Part shown: positions 35,686 to 43,311 of the stretch, piece after piece | How positions within the stretch are numbered: the stretch's first letter is position 1 | Layout: each line of letters starts with the position of its first letter | Assembly (NCBI GenBank): GCA_003385605.1 | Contig: QQUU01000136.1 | Coordinates: forward strand, 1-64,000 | Direction of reading: 5' to 3' | DNA: 64,000 nt | Source: Bacteroidota bacterium | GTDB lineage: Bacteria; Bacteroidota; Bacteroidia; Flavobacteriales; Schleiferiaceae | Made by a program: the position numbers and the translations under genes | The notes under the pieces: generated by a model | The model's database searches: none | The model's input: only the letters and a program-made list of their open reading frames with translations | Told to the model about the DNA's origin: nothing

Positions 35686-36598
35686 GTTCTTAGAGCATAC
35701 TCAGATAGATTTTGAGAAGTGGGATGCGTGCGTTGCTGCAACCTCTAATCCACAGCCGTACGGTTTTAGTTGGTACCTGAATTGGCTTGCAGATCAATGG
35801 CAAGCATTGGTTATTGGCGATTACGAAGCCGTATTACCACTGTTTATTCAGAAGAAATTCGGGCAATTGTATTCTACTAGACCCTATGGAACACAGGCCT
35901 TGGGTCCTTATTCAAAGATTCCGTTAACTGCAGAAATTGTCAACGGACTCGTAGAGGAATCTCTTCGGCATGTGAAGTATCTCGAGTACTTCTTTAGTCC
36001 CGGTACGCCTATGCCTGCAGGGTTCAAACCTAAACAGTTTTCAAACTTCATCATTGATACCTCTGCCGATTACGAGGTGCTGTTCAAAGCATACAGTTCC
36101 CAGAACAAACGAAACTTAAAGAAAGCAGATGCTGCTAGTTTTGAATTGGCCGAATGGGCAACGGTTCAAGATGCCGTTCAGCTTTGGCAAAATAATGTCA
36201 GGGAAAAAACAGCTATTCCAGCCGAAAGTTTTGACCGCTTAGGCAAGTTGCTTGAGTTCTGTCATTATCAAAAGCGTGGCGTATTGTATGCCGTTCGCGA
36301 TGAATACAATCAGCTCTGTGGTGCGCAGTTTTGGGTCATTCACGAGGGTAGAAGTACGCTTTTGTTGAACGCTTCTACGGAGTGGGGGAAAGACCACGGA
36401 GTGAGCACTTGGCTGATTGACCAGCACATTAAAAGTACTGCCGGCCGATCGCATATAATAGATTTTGAAGGGTCTTCAATTCCCGGTTTAAAGCGCTTCT
36501 ACAGTGGCTTCGGTGCTAAGGATGAACCGTTCTACATGCACGTTGAAAATCAGCTTCCATTCCCGGTTAACCTTTTGAAATCAAAATCTACACGATGA
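35669..36598 (+). CDS. FemAB/GNAT-like acyltransferase
   Basis: The 309-residue protein (ATG 35669) shows the double-GNAT pattern of FemAB/CelD-like proteins: PYGFSWYLNWLADQW near the start, SSQNKRNLKKAD in the middle, and a second half with LCGAQFWVIHEGRSTLLLNAS and HIIDFEGSSIPGLKRFYSGFGA. Such proteins transfer amino-acyl or acyl groups in cell-wall or exopolysaccharide synthesis. The frame is open back to 35573 but that part lies inside the deacetylase gene. The stop overlaps yjjG (ATGA). Confidence 0.78.
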   Translation: MQRTIKFLEHTQIDFEKWDACVAATSNPQPYGFSWYLNWLADQWQALVIGDYEAVLPLFIQKKFGQLYSTRPYGTQALGPYSKIPLTAEIVNGLVEESLRHVKYLEYFFSPGTPMPAGFKPKQFSNFIIDTSADYEVLFKAYSSQNKRNLKKADAASFELAEWATVQDAVQLWQNNVREKTAIPAESFDRLGKLLEFCHYQKRGVLYAVRDEYNQLCGAQFWVIHEGRSTLLLNASTEWGKDHGVSTWLIDQHIKSTAGRSHIIDFEGSSIPGLKRFYSGFGAKDEPFYMHVENQLPFPVNLLKSKSTR

Positions 36599-37293
36599 GT
36601 TATAAGCACCTTTTTTTTGATTGGGACCACACACTGTGGGATTTTGAGAAGAACTCTGAACATTCACTCCGAAAGCTCTTTAAGGACTTAGATTTAGCAG
36701 GTTTAGGCATTCCTTCGTTTGAGGATTTTTATCCTCTTTATTTGGTGATCAATGAGCAAAAGTGGGAGCTCTACCGCAAAGGCGAAATTGATAAAGCTAC
36801 CCTGAGGGCGTCTCGTTTTAAAGAAACCTTTGCTCATTTTGGCGTAGTGGCAGACGAGGTCGCCTGGACGTTGGAACAGCGTTACATCGAGGAGACTCCT
36901 TACGGCCAGCACCTCATTGAGGGTACAAAAGAAACGTTGGAAGCTTTGACCCAAAGAGGGTATAAGATGCACATCATTACCAACGGCTTCACAGAAAGTC
37001 AGACTATCAAGTTCACCGAGAGTGGTCTAAAGCACTATTTCGATCTCCTGCTTTGTAGCGATGAGGTAGGCGTTAACAAGCCCGATCCAAAAATCTTTCG
37101 TACTGCATTATCCCGCACTGGGGCAACGCGAAAAGAGAGTCTTATGATTGGCGACAACCTTGTTGCAGATTGTGTCGGCGCCCGCAACCAAGGAATCGAT
37201 CAAGTGTTCTTTAATCCGCGCTCATTGCGGCACACCGAAAAGTTCACTTTTGAAATCACACGGATTCCTGAATTGCTTGAATTTTTGAAGTAA
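36595..37293 (+). CDS. yjjG: YjjG-family noncanonical pyrimidine nucleotidase (HAD)
   Basis: The 232-residue HAD phosphatase has DWDHT (motif I) at residues 9-13, ITNG (motif II), the conserved Lys in GVNKPDPKIF and GDN (motif IV) in MIGDNLVADCVGARNQG. YjjG-type enzymes hydrolyse noncanonical nucleoside monophosphates to clean the nucleotide pool. It is the last gene of the overlapping operon that starts with the toroid gene (or radC). Confidence 0.88.
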   Translation: MSYKHLFFDWDHTLWDFEKNSEHSLRKLFKDLDLAGLGIPSFEDFYPLYLVINEQKWELYRKGEIDKATLRASRFKETFAHFGVVADEVAWTLEQRYIEETPYGQHLIEGTKETLEALTQRGYKMHIITNGFTESQTIKFTESGLKHYFDLLLCSDEVGVNKPDPKIFRTALSRTGATRKESLMIGDNLVADCVGARNQGIDQVFFNPRSLRHTEKFTFEITRIPELLEFLK

Positions 37294-37320
37294 AGGGTAT
37301 TTCGGCCCGATTTTTGGCGT

Positions 37321-37328
37321 TATCTTTC
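37321..37328 (+). promoter_or_regulatory. -7 box TATCTTTC of the five-gene exported-protein operon
   Basis: TATCTTTC is one mismatch from TAnnTTTG and lies exactly 4 nt before the ATG at 37333. It marks the five genes to 41244 as a separate transcription unit from yjjG. Confidence 0.5.
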
Positions 37329-37332
37329 CGGT

Positions 37333-38196
37333 ATGCGTCACTTTATTCCCTTCATATTCTGTGTTTTAACAGTGGTTTTAGCGCCATCTTGTTCCACTAC
37401 AGTGGTTCCTGTCGATCAGTTGCCAGCAGATTCTACTATAACCAATGTGGAGCTAGAAAACTATATCAACAGGACGTACATCGCCTTGTTGAATAGAAAA
37501 CCAAGTGATGCGGAATTGGCTACTGCTCTAGGTCAACTTGATGTTGATAGATACGACAGGGAAATTCGCAATATGTACATTCTCGGTCTTCAGAACAGAC
37601 CGACCTCAAAATGGGCAGCATGGCAGTTCTTGTCTGACCGTCTAGTTGATGGTGTAGATACCGGTAGCGTATACGACGATAGGGATTGGTTCCAAGAACA
37701 GTACGACAACGCTTCTTCTCCGGGCGATGCTGCTTGGTGGGGCATGCTTCTTGAAAAATCGAACAATCATATAAGCGCAATGCACGGTTGGTTTGAGGGT
37801 GATACCTCCTATACAGCATTGAGTTCATGGATGGTACGCTTGTATAACTATGATGAAATCAACGCTGGAACCGAAAATTTTGTGGTGAGCATTTATCAGC
37901 ATTTCTTTCACCGTTATCCGACGGATGTGGAGCTGGCTCAAGCCTCAGATATGGTAGATCGCCAATGGGCACTGTTGTACGGAACGAACGGGAACTCGAA
38001 AGCAGATTTTTTGAATATCATTTTCAGTAGTGGCGAGTACGAGCAGGGCATGGTGATTTCACTGTTTGAGTCGTACTATAATCGTACACCAAACACTAAT
38101 GAGACCTTAAAGTATTTGGACCTAATCCAACAGAATTGGACCCGAACTGAACTTCAACGCTACATTTTAACCAGCTCAGAATATGTCAACAGTTAG
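37333..38196 (+). CDS. Lipoprotein with DUF4214-like repeats (first gene of the five-gene block)
   Basis: The 287-residue product has a lipoprotein-type signal peptide (lipobox region VLAPSC, Cys near residue 20). The mature part holds units of the type Y-x2-LL-x-R-x-P-x-D-x-EL: YINRTYIALLNRKPSDAEL, YQHFFHRYPTDVELAQ and YYNRTPNTNETL, with unit ends such as SSGEYEQG and TSSEYVNS. This is reminiscent of DUF4214, a helical domain of extracellular proteins. It starts a five-gene operon with overlapping junctions (14 bp with the next gene). The function is unknown. Confidence 0.72.
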   Translation: MRHFIPFIFCVLTVVLAPSCSTTVVPVDQLPADSTITNVELENYINRTYIALLNRKPSDAELATALGQLDVDRYDREIRNMYILGLQNRPTSKWAAWQFLSDRLVDGVDTGSVYDDRDWFQEQYDNASSPGDAAWWGMLLEKSNNHISAMHGWFEGDTSYTALSSWMVRLYNYDEINAGTENFVVSIYQHFFHRYPTDVELAQASDMVDRQWALLYGTNGNSKADFLNIIFSSGEYEQGMVISLFESYYNRTPNTNETLKYLDLIQQNWTRTELQRYILTSSEYVNS

Positions 38197-38659
38197 GTTT
38201 TACATAGCACTAATCGCATTGGTCTTAGCATCGTGCTCAAACGAAGTTGTTTATGATGTGGGGACTCTTGAACCTTCGAATGAAGGAAACAAGACGGAAT
38301 TGAAGGACGATCTTCAGTTCATGAGTATAGCCTACAGAGATTTATTCGGTGAGGAGGTACCTCCGGATGTGTTGAGTACAATGCGCAAAGCATACATATC
38401 GTTCGGTGATAAGGAATTGATCATAGATGAAATTGTCCAGACCATGCTAGTATCTCCCGATCTGGATTTACCCTCTGACGCTGCCATTGCTGCCGATAGG
38501 CCTGCATTCATTTCCGATACCTACAGAAAGTTCTTATTGCGGGACCCTAGCGATTTTGAGTTGGCTTTCTGGGAGAGCCAATTGATGGAACAAACGGATT
38601 TAACGGCAAAGGACGTTTACTATGTGTTTATGACCTGCCAAGAATATAAATACTATTAA
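38183..38659 (+). CDS. Small lipoprotein with DUF4214-like units
   Basis: The 158-residue product has the lipobox VLASC near residue 18. It has two units of the same kind as its upstream neighbour: YRDLFGEEVPPDVL and YRKFLLRDPSDFELAFWE, ending in CQEYKYY. It overlaps the previous gene by 14 bp and is followed after 1 bp by the Tat-exported protein gene. The resemblance to its neighbour suggests duplication and perhaps a heteromeric partner. The function is unknown. Confidence 0.7.
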   Translation: MSTVRFYIALIALVLASCSNEVVYDVGTLEPSNEGNKTELKDDLQFMSIAYRDLFGEEVPPDVLSTMRKAYISFGDKELIIDEIVQTMLVSPDLDLPSDAAIAADRPAFISDTYRKFLLRDPSDFELAFWESQLMEQTDLTAKDVYYVFMTCQEYKYY

Positions 38660-38660
38660 T

Positions 38661-39956
38661 ATGGACCGCAGATCCTTTATAAAGAAGAGCGCACTTGGTG
38701 CAGCGTCCATTGCAGTACCTACTATTCTGCCATCGGGACGCTTGTTTGCTGCCACGGGGTCAAGAAGAGCAAACCATGTCGTATTCTGTCTGTTTTCAGG
38801 TGGTGTTCGAAACCTTGAATCGGTTTTAAAAAATGAAGGTAATCTCATGCCTCATATGCTTAAAGGCAATTCGAGCATAAGCAGCGATATAGCAGGAAGC
38901 ATAGATGCTATGCCTTCTTCACCCTTGAGTAAAACACTTCAGGAATACGGTACACTGTTCACCAACATTAAATTCAGTGACGGTCCAACAGGGCATTTTA
39001 ATGGCCATACCTCTGCCATAACAGGGCAACATACCAATAGCAACTTAAGTCTGCGAACAAATCCACCAATGCCAACGGTATTTGAATTGTATCGTAAGCA
39101 CAACAGTCCTGTTCACGCGGCACGAAACGCATGGTGGATCAGCCATAGTAACAACCTTTATCCACTGCTCAACCATAGTTCTCATCCTGATTATGGACTT
39201 AATTATGCCGCCAATCAAATAGCGCCAAATCCATTTTTCGGGTGGGATGTAAGTACAAACTTGCGTCATGAGTTGGAGTTTACGGATCAGAAAGCTTCTA
39301 CCATCAAAGACCTGCAGGCCTATATGGATAGCAATTTCAAGAAGACCTATTCATTGAACAGTGGTGTTATCAATAGTGCCGACGATAGAGAGGAGATGGT
39401 GGCTTGGATGACCGAAATGCAAAACAAGCGAGTAACGGGTCAGCTAAACAACCCTTGGAGCATCCCTTCTTGGATGAGTGGCGACCAGTACAATGTCTTT
39501 TTTGCCGAGGAGTTGATTAAAAAGTTCCAGCCAGAATTGACCGTAGTAAATCTTTTTAATGTCGATGTAGCTCACGAGAACTTTAGTGAATATTGTAATG
39601 CTCTGAACCGCGCAGATTACGCCGTGGCTCACCTTTGGGATACCATTCAAAGTACGCCGGGAATGAAAGACGATACTGTCTTGATCGTTATGCCGGAGAT
39701 TGGTCGTAACCTAAATGCCAATAGTATTATTGATCAAAACGGCCGTGCTGCTCTAGATCATACCAATGGTGATCCAATGGCTCGTGATGTATTCTGTATG
39801 GTCATAGGTCCAGACGGCGTAGTGAATCAAGATTCCGTGAATACAGATTTAGGGGCCACTGTAGATGTCGTTCCTACGATAGCAGATATTCTAGGATTCC
39901 GTCAAGATATTGATGTTAGCCTTCCGGGCAACGTTTTACAAAGTGCATTTTCATGA
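38661..39956 (+). CDS. Tat-exported DUF1501-like (alkaline-phosphatase-superfamily-like) protein
   Basis: The 431-residue product begins with a twin-arginine signal (DRRSFIKKSALGAASIAVP). The body resembles DUF1501: NHVVFCLFSGGVRNLE near the start, GHFNGHTSAITGQH, then NLFNVDVAHENFSEY, LIVMPEIGRNL (DUF1501 usually SEFGRT), LDHTNGD and VDVVPTIADILG, the pattern of metal-dependent phospho/sulfo-hydrolase folds. Tat export implies folding, possibly with cofactor, in the cytoplasm. DUF1501 genes usually pair with DUF1800; here the partners are DUF4214-like lipoproteins. The substrate is unknown. It overlaps the next gene (ATGA). Confidence 0.75.
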   Translation: MDRRSFIKKSALGAASIAVPTILPSGRLFAATGSRRANHVVFCLFSGGVRNLESVLKNEGNLMPHMLKGNSSISSDIAGSIDAMPSSPLSKTLQEYGTLFTNIKFSDGPTGHFNGHTSAITGQHTNSNLSLRTNPPMPTVFELYRKHNSPVHAARNAWWISHSNNLYPLLNHSSHPDYGLNYAANQIAPNPFFGWDVSTNLRHELEFTDQKASTIKDLQAYMDSNFKKTYSLNSGVINSADDREEMVAWMTEMQNKRVTGQLNNPWSIPSWMSGDQYNVFFAEELIKKFQPELTVVNLFNVDVAHENFSEYCNALNRADYAVAHLWDTIQSTPGMKDDTVLIVMPEIGRNLNANSIIDQNGRAALDHTNGDPMARDVFCMVIGPDGVVNQDSVNTDLGATVDVVPTIADILGFRQDIDVSLPGNVLQSAFS

Positions 39957-40819
39957 GAAAGCTAGTCATTCTTTCTGCAGTTTTAGCCTTAGTGTTTTCT
40001 TGTTCTAGAGAAGTTGCACCCAATCCATGGGACGATTTAAACAACGACGAAGATTCTACCGCGCTGACCGGGTTTGCGGACATCCATAAGAACATTCTAG
40101 AGCCGAAGTGTGCGAACCCAGCTTGTCATGACGGAACCTTTGAGCCAGATTTTAGAACTATCGAGGGCAGTTATAATACGCTCGTTTATCATCCCGTGAC
40201 TAAAAATGACGAAGATCTTACCTACGAGCACCGCGTTGTACCTGGTGATATAGGGGCATCATGGATGTATAACCGTATTACTACAACCAATGACACCCTT
40301 GGTCAGATGCCGCTTTATGCACCGCCTCTGAGTCAAGCTGAGATTGATAAGGTAGTAGCTTGGATAAATGGTGGCGCTAAAGACGTGAGAGGTGAGGAGC
40401 CTATTGCACCAAACGAGGTGCCTAGATTTGATTGGTATGTGGCTTTTTCTGGCGATGTAAATTGGAACGGAAATAGAATAGACAACACCCGTCAAGGCTG
40501 GGAGTTTCCGTTTGAGGTTGAAGCCAATGACACCGTAAGATTCCTCTTTCACATGAGCGACGATATGACGCTTCCTGTGCAGTTCTCAAACTTTAAGTTT
40601 TTCCTTAGCCACAGCGATGAATACACCGCAACAACTTCTTTCGATGCGCAGTTTTACTTTGGCGATTATTGGACAGTAGCTTTCCCACCAAATACTTTCA
40701 CTGTTGGAGATACGAATTATTTCTACCTCCGGTATTCAGATGGAGACAACACAGTAAACAGTCCTGAACTGGATTCGCCTTGGTGGTATAAGGACCATTG
40801 TAGCTTTTACATTAAGTGA
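39953..40819 (+). CDS. c-type-heme lipoprotein with C-terminal beta domain
   Basis: The 288-residue product has a lipobox LVFSC (Cys near residue 17). A heme c-like domain follows (about 40-150): the binding motif CANPACH is C-x4-C-H, and a distal-Met candidate is in GQMPLYAPPLSQAEID before WINGGA, as in cytochromes fused to planctomycete-type modules. The last 130 residues look like a beta sandwich (FPFEVEANDTVRFLFHM through YFYLRYSDGD). It is probably an envelope electron carrier acting with the DUF1501-like partner. It overlaps the genes on both sides. Confidence 0.75.
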   Translation: MRKLVILSAVLALVFSCSREVAPNPWDDLNNDEDSTALTGFADIHKNILEPKCANPACHDGTFEPDFRTIEGSYNTLVYHPVTKNDEDLTYEHRVVPGDIGASWMYNRITTTNDTLGQMPLYAPPLSQAEIDKVVAWINGGAKDVRGEEPIAPNEVPRFDWYVAFSGDVNWNGNRIDNTRQGWEFPFEVEANDTVRFLFHMSDDMTLPVQFSNFKFFLSHSDEYTATTSFDAQFYFGDYWTVAFPPNTFTVGDTNYFYLRYSDGDNTVNSPELDSPWWYKDHCSFYIK

Positions 40820-41244
40820 TGAGAAAGTCCATTTTATTTTTGCTTGCAGTACTGGCCGTTTCGTGCGGTAGAAATAGAACTCACGCTCCTGAAATAAGTC
40901 TCGAGGAGGTGAGTCCTAGTACTGTTCAGGAGTACAAGGACAGTATCTATATGCGTATCAGTTTTTACGATAAAGACGGCGATCTGGGTGAAAACTTCAC
41001 GGACGACCCGAATCTGTTCGTTGTGGACAATAGATTGGGGTTGGCACACGAATTTCGAATTTCAAATATTGTGCCCGGTGGAGCTGAGGTGAGTATTCAA
41101 GGAGAGCTCGAATGGACCATCAACAGCGTGTACATTACTGGAAGCGAAAATTCCGAAACGGTGGATTACGACATTTATGTTGTCGATCGTGCAGGCAACC
41201 AGAGTAATGTTTTAGTTACACCTGCAATTACTATCGTCGAATAA
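40819..41244 (+). CDS. Small lipoprotein of unknown function (last gene of the block)
   Basis: The 141-residue product (ATG at 40819 overlapping the previous stop; an in-frame GTG sits just before) has the lipobox LAVSC near residue 16. The mature part is one beta-rich domain with ISFYDKDGDLGENF and DIYVVDRAGNQSNV, like Ig-like or cadherin-type calcium-binding folds. It closes the five-gene exported-protein operon. The function is unknown. Confidence 0.7.
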   Translation: MRKSILFLLAVLAVSCGRNRTHAPEISLEEVSPSTVQEYKDSIYMRISFYDKDGDLGENFTDDPNLFVVDNRLGLAHEFRISNIVPGGAEVSIQGELEWTINSVYITGSENSETVDYDIYVVDRAGNQSNVLVTPAITIVE

Positions 41245-41267
41245 ACTCTTTTCGAGGTAACTTGTTC

Positions 41268-41281
41268 CTTGTTTAAACAAG
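41268..41281. promoter_or_regulatory. Perfect 14-bp palindrome before the pirin gene
   Basis: CTTGTTTAAACAAG is a perfect inverted repeat 5 nt before the ATG at 41287, beginning 2 nt after a TAACTTGT sequence (41258-41265) that may be the -7 box. This is a likely operator position; the regulator is unknown. Confidence 0.4.
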
Positions 41282-41286
41282 TAATC

Positions 41287-42144
41287 ATGCCAGTACTCCG
41301 CGCCTTACCTGCCCACGAAGTCATGATGGGTCCACATCCTGTAAAACAGCCGATTCCGACGCAAAGCGTCGATCAGATTGATCCTTTTCTGCTTATTCAT
41401 CACCACAGAAGTACTATCGCTCCTGGCACAGACCGCTGGGATGCTGGGGTAGGTCCGCATCCACACCGAGGTTTCTCTCCCATAACATTTATGTGGGAAG
41501 GGGGTGTACACCATAGAGACAGCCGCGGTAACAATAGCGTTGTAGGCGGTGGCGGGGTTCAATGGACAGATGTGGGTATGGGCATCATTCATAGCGAGCG
41601 TCCACCAGCAGAACTTTGTGAGAATGGCGGTGTCCAGGAAATCATTCAGATTTGGGTAAACCTTCCCAAAGCGAATAAAATGATGGAGCCTGTATATCTG
41701 CCGTTTCAAAAAGAGGAATTGCCTTCTGCCCACGGGCATCCAGAATTAAAGATAGTTTCAGGCGATCTCGGTCACGACCAAGCTGTTGGTCCTTTAAAAG
41801 GTGCCTATCCCGTAACTAGTGCCCACGGCGTATCTACCACAGCGCCGTTTTCCTTTACCGTGAAGGAAGGTGAAAACGGATTGTTCTACCTCTTGAGTGG
41901 TGCAGGGCGACTTGAAGGTTACGGCCTGTTGGAAAATGCCATGCTCTATCATTTAGATGCAGGCGATTACACTGCCCATCTAGAGGAGGGCACTAAGGTT
42001 TTCTTTATCGCTGCAGCGCCTATAGGTGAAAAGGTGGAAAGCTACGGTCCTTTTGTGATGACGAATCAGACTGAAATCATGGAAGCTATGCGAGATTATC
42101 AAATGGGAAAAATGGGGTATTTGGTTGAGCGTGACATGCCTTAA
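41287..42144 (+). CDS. Pirin family protein
   Basis: The 285-residue cytosolic bicupin has the N-terminal cupin metal motif GVGPHPHRGFSPITFMWEGG and HRDSRGNNSVVGGGGVQWTDVG, then GIIHSERPP. Pirins bind iron; some act as quercetinases, others bind regulatory partners. A TTG at 41269 is in frame but lies in the palindrome; the ATG at 41287 gives the usual N-terminus MPVLRALPAHEV. Confidence 0.92.
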   Translation: MPVLRALPAHEVMMGPHPVKQPIPTQSVDQIDPFLLIHHHRSTIAPGTDRWDAGVGPHPHRGFSPITFMWEGGVHHRDSRGNNSVVGGGGVQWTDVGMGIIHSERPPAELCENGGVQEIIQIWVNLPKANKMMEPVYLPFQKEELPSAHGHPELKIVSGDLGHDQAVGPLKGAYPVTSAHGVSTTAPFSFTVKEGENGLFYLLSGAGRLEGYGLLENAMLYHLDAGDYTAHLEEGTKVFFIAAAPIGEKVESYGPFVMTNQTEIMEAMRDYQMGKMGYLVERDMP

Positions 42145-42161
42145 TTCCTTTTTGCTGTGCG

Positions 42162-42169
42162 TATCTTTG
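42162..42169 (+). promoter_or_regulatory. -7 box TATCTTTG of rlmN, 4 nt from ATG
   Basis: This is an exact TAnnTTTG match 4 nt before the ATG (TATCTTTGCACCATG). If the start point is the usual 4-6 nt after the box, the mRNA would begin at or next to the start codon. Confidence 0.6.
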
Positions 42170-42173
42170 CACC

Positions 42174-43223
42174 ATGACCGATAACAAGCGAGACATCCGC
42201 GGACTATCCCAGGAAGCATTGATCCAGTTCTTTGAAGAGAACGGAGAAAAGGCCTTCCGTGCCAAACAAGTCTATCAGTGGCTTTGGCAAAAAAGTGCGC
42301 AGAGCTTTGATGAAATGACGAACCTCAGTAAGTCAACTCGCGCATTGCTCGACGATCACTTTGTCTTCAACTTACTTCAGGTTGATTTGATGCAACGCAG
42401 TGTGGACGGTACCATTAAAAATGCGGTAAAGCTTCACGACGGTGCCTTGGTTGAATCGGTTTTAATACCAACAGAAAAACGAATCACAGCATGTGTTAGC
42501 TCGCAAGTGGGTTGCTCCTTGGATTGTACTTTCTGTGCGACAGCTGCATTGAAACGCATGCGAAATCTTTCCCCGGACGAGATTTATGACCAGGTTGTAG
42601 TGATTGACAAACAGGGCAAGGAATACTTTGGACGACCATTGACCAACATTGTGTTTATGGGCATGGGAGAACCCTTGTTAAATTACCAGAATGTCCTTTC
42701 TGCGATTGATAAAATCACCGACCCCAAAGGATTGGGTCTTAGCCCACGCCGTATTACGTTAAGTACCATTGGTGTACCAAAGCTCATCAAGAAGATGGCT
42801 GACGATGAGGTGAGATTTAACCTGGCCATTTCCTTGCATAGCGCCATCGAAGAGAAGCGCGCAAAACTGATGCCCCTGGCGCATAAAACGACCACCCTTG
42901 CAGATCTGCGCGAAAGTCTACAGTACTGGTATGCTAAAACGGGGAAGAACGTGACGTTTGAATACGTCATATGGAAGGGGATTAACGACCAAGAATCGGA
43001 CGCTAAGGCTTTGGCTAAATTCTGTGGGGCAATACCTACCAAGGTGAATATCATTCAGTACAACCCGATTGATAACGGACCGTACACCCAGGCTCCACAA
43101 GAGGCGGTGGATATGTACAAACGCATCCTTGAAAACAAAGGAATCATCACAACTATCCGCCATTCTCGCGGTCAAGACATCGACGCAGCCTGCGGTCAGC
43201 TCGCCAATAAAGGGGAAGAATAA
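42174..43223 (+). CDS. rlmN: Dual-specificity 23S rRNA/tRNA adenine-C2 methyltransferase RlmN
   Basis: The 349-residue radical-SAM enzyme methylates A2503 of 23S rRNA and A37 of some tRNAs. The [4Fe-4S] motif CSLDCTFCAT, upstream SSQVGC, IVFMGMGEPLLNYQNV, the LSTIGVPK segment, the INDQESDAKAL region and the catalytic Cys near the end (GQDIDAACGQL) are all present. It is preceded by a close -7 box. Confidence 0.95.
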   Translation: MTDNKRDIRGLSQEALIQFFEENGEKAFRAKQVYQWLWQKSAQSFDEMTNLSKSTRALLDDHFVFNLLQVDLMQRSVDGTIKNAVKLHDGALVESVLIPTEKRITACVSSQVGCSLDCTFCATAALKRMRNLSPDEIYDQVVVIDKQGKEYFGRPLTNIVFMGMGEPLLNYQNVLSAIDKITDPKGLGLSPRRITLSTIGVPKLIKKMADDEVRFNLAISLHSAIEEKRAKLMPLAHKTTTLADLRESLQYWYAKTGKNVTFEYVIWKGINDQESDAKALAKFCGAIPTKVNIIQYNPIDNGPYTQAPQEAVDMYKRILENKGIITTIRHSRGQDIDAACGQLANKGEE

Positions 43224-43311
43224 GGGCTGTCGGTAACTTTTACTTTTTCACATTTCTTGGGTTAACTGTGGCCAATTCAGAATTTGATGAACCGATCAAT
43301 TCTAATTCGCT

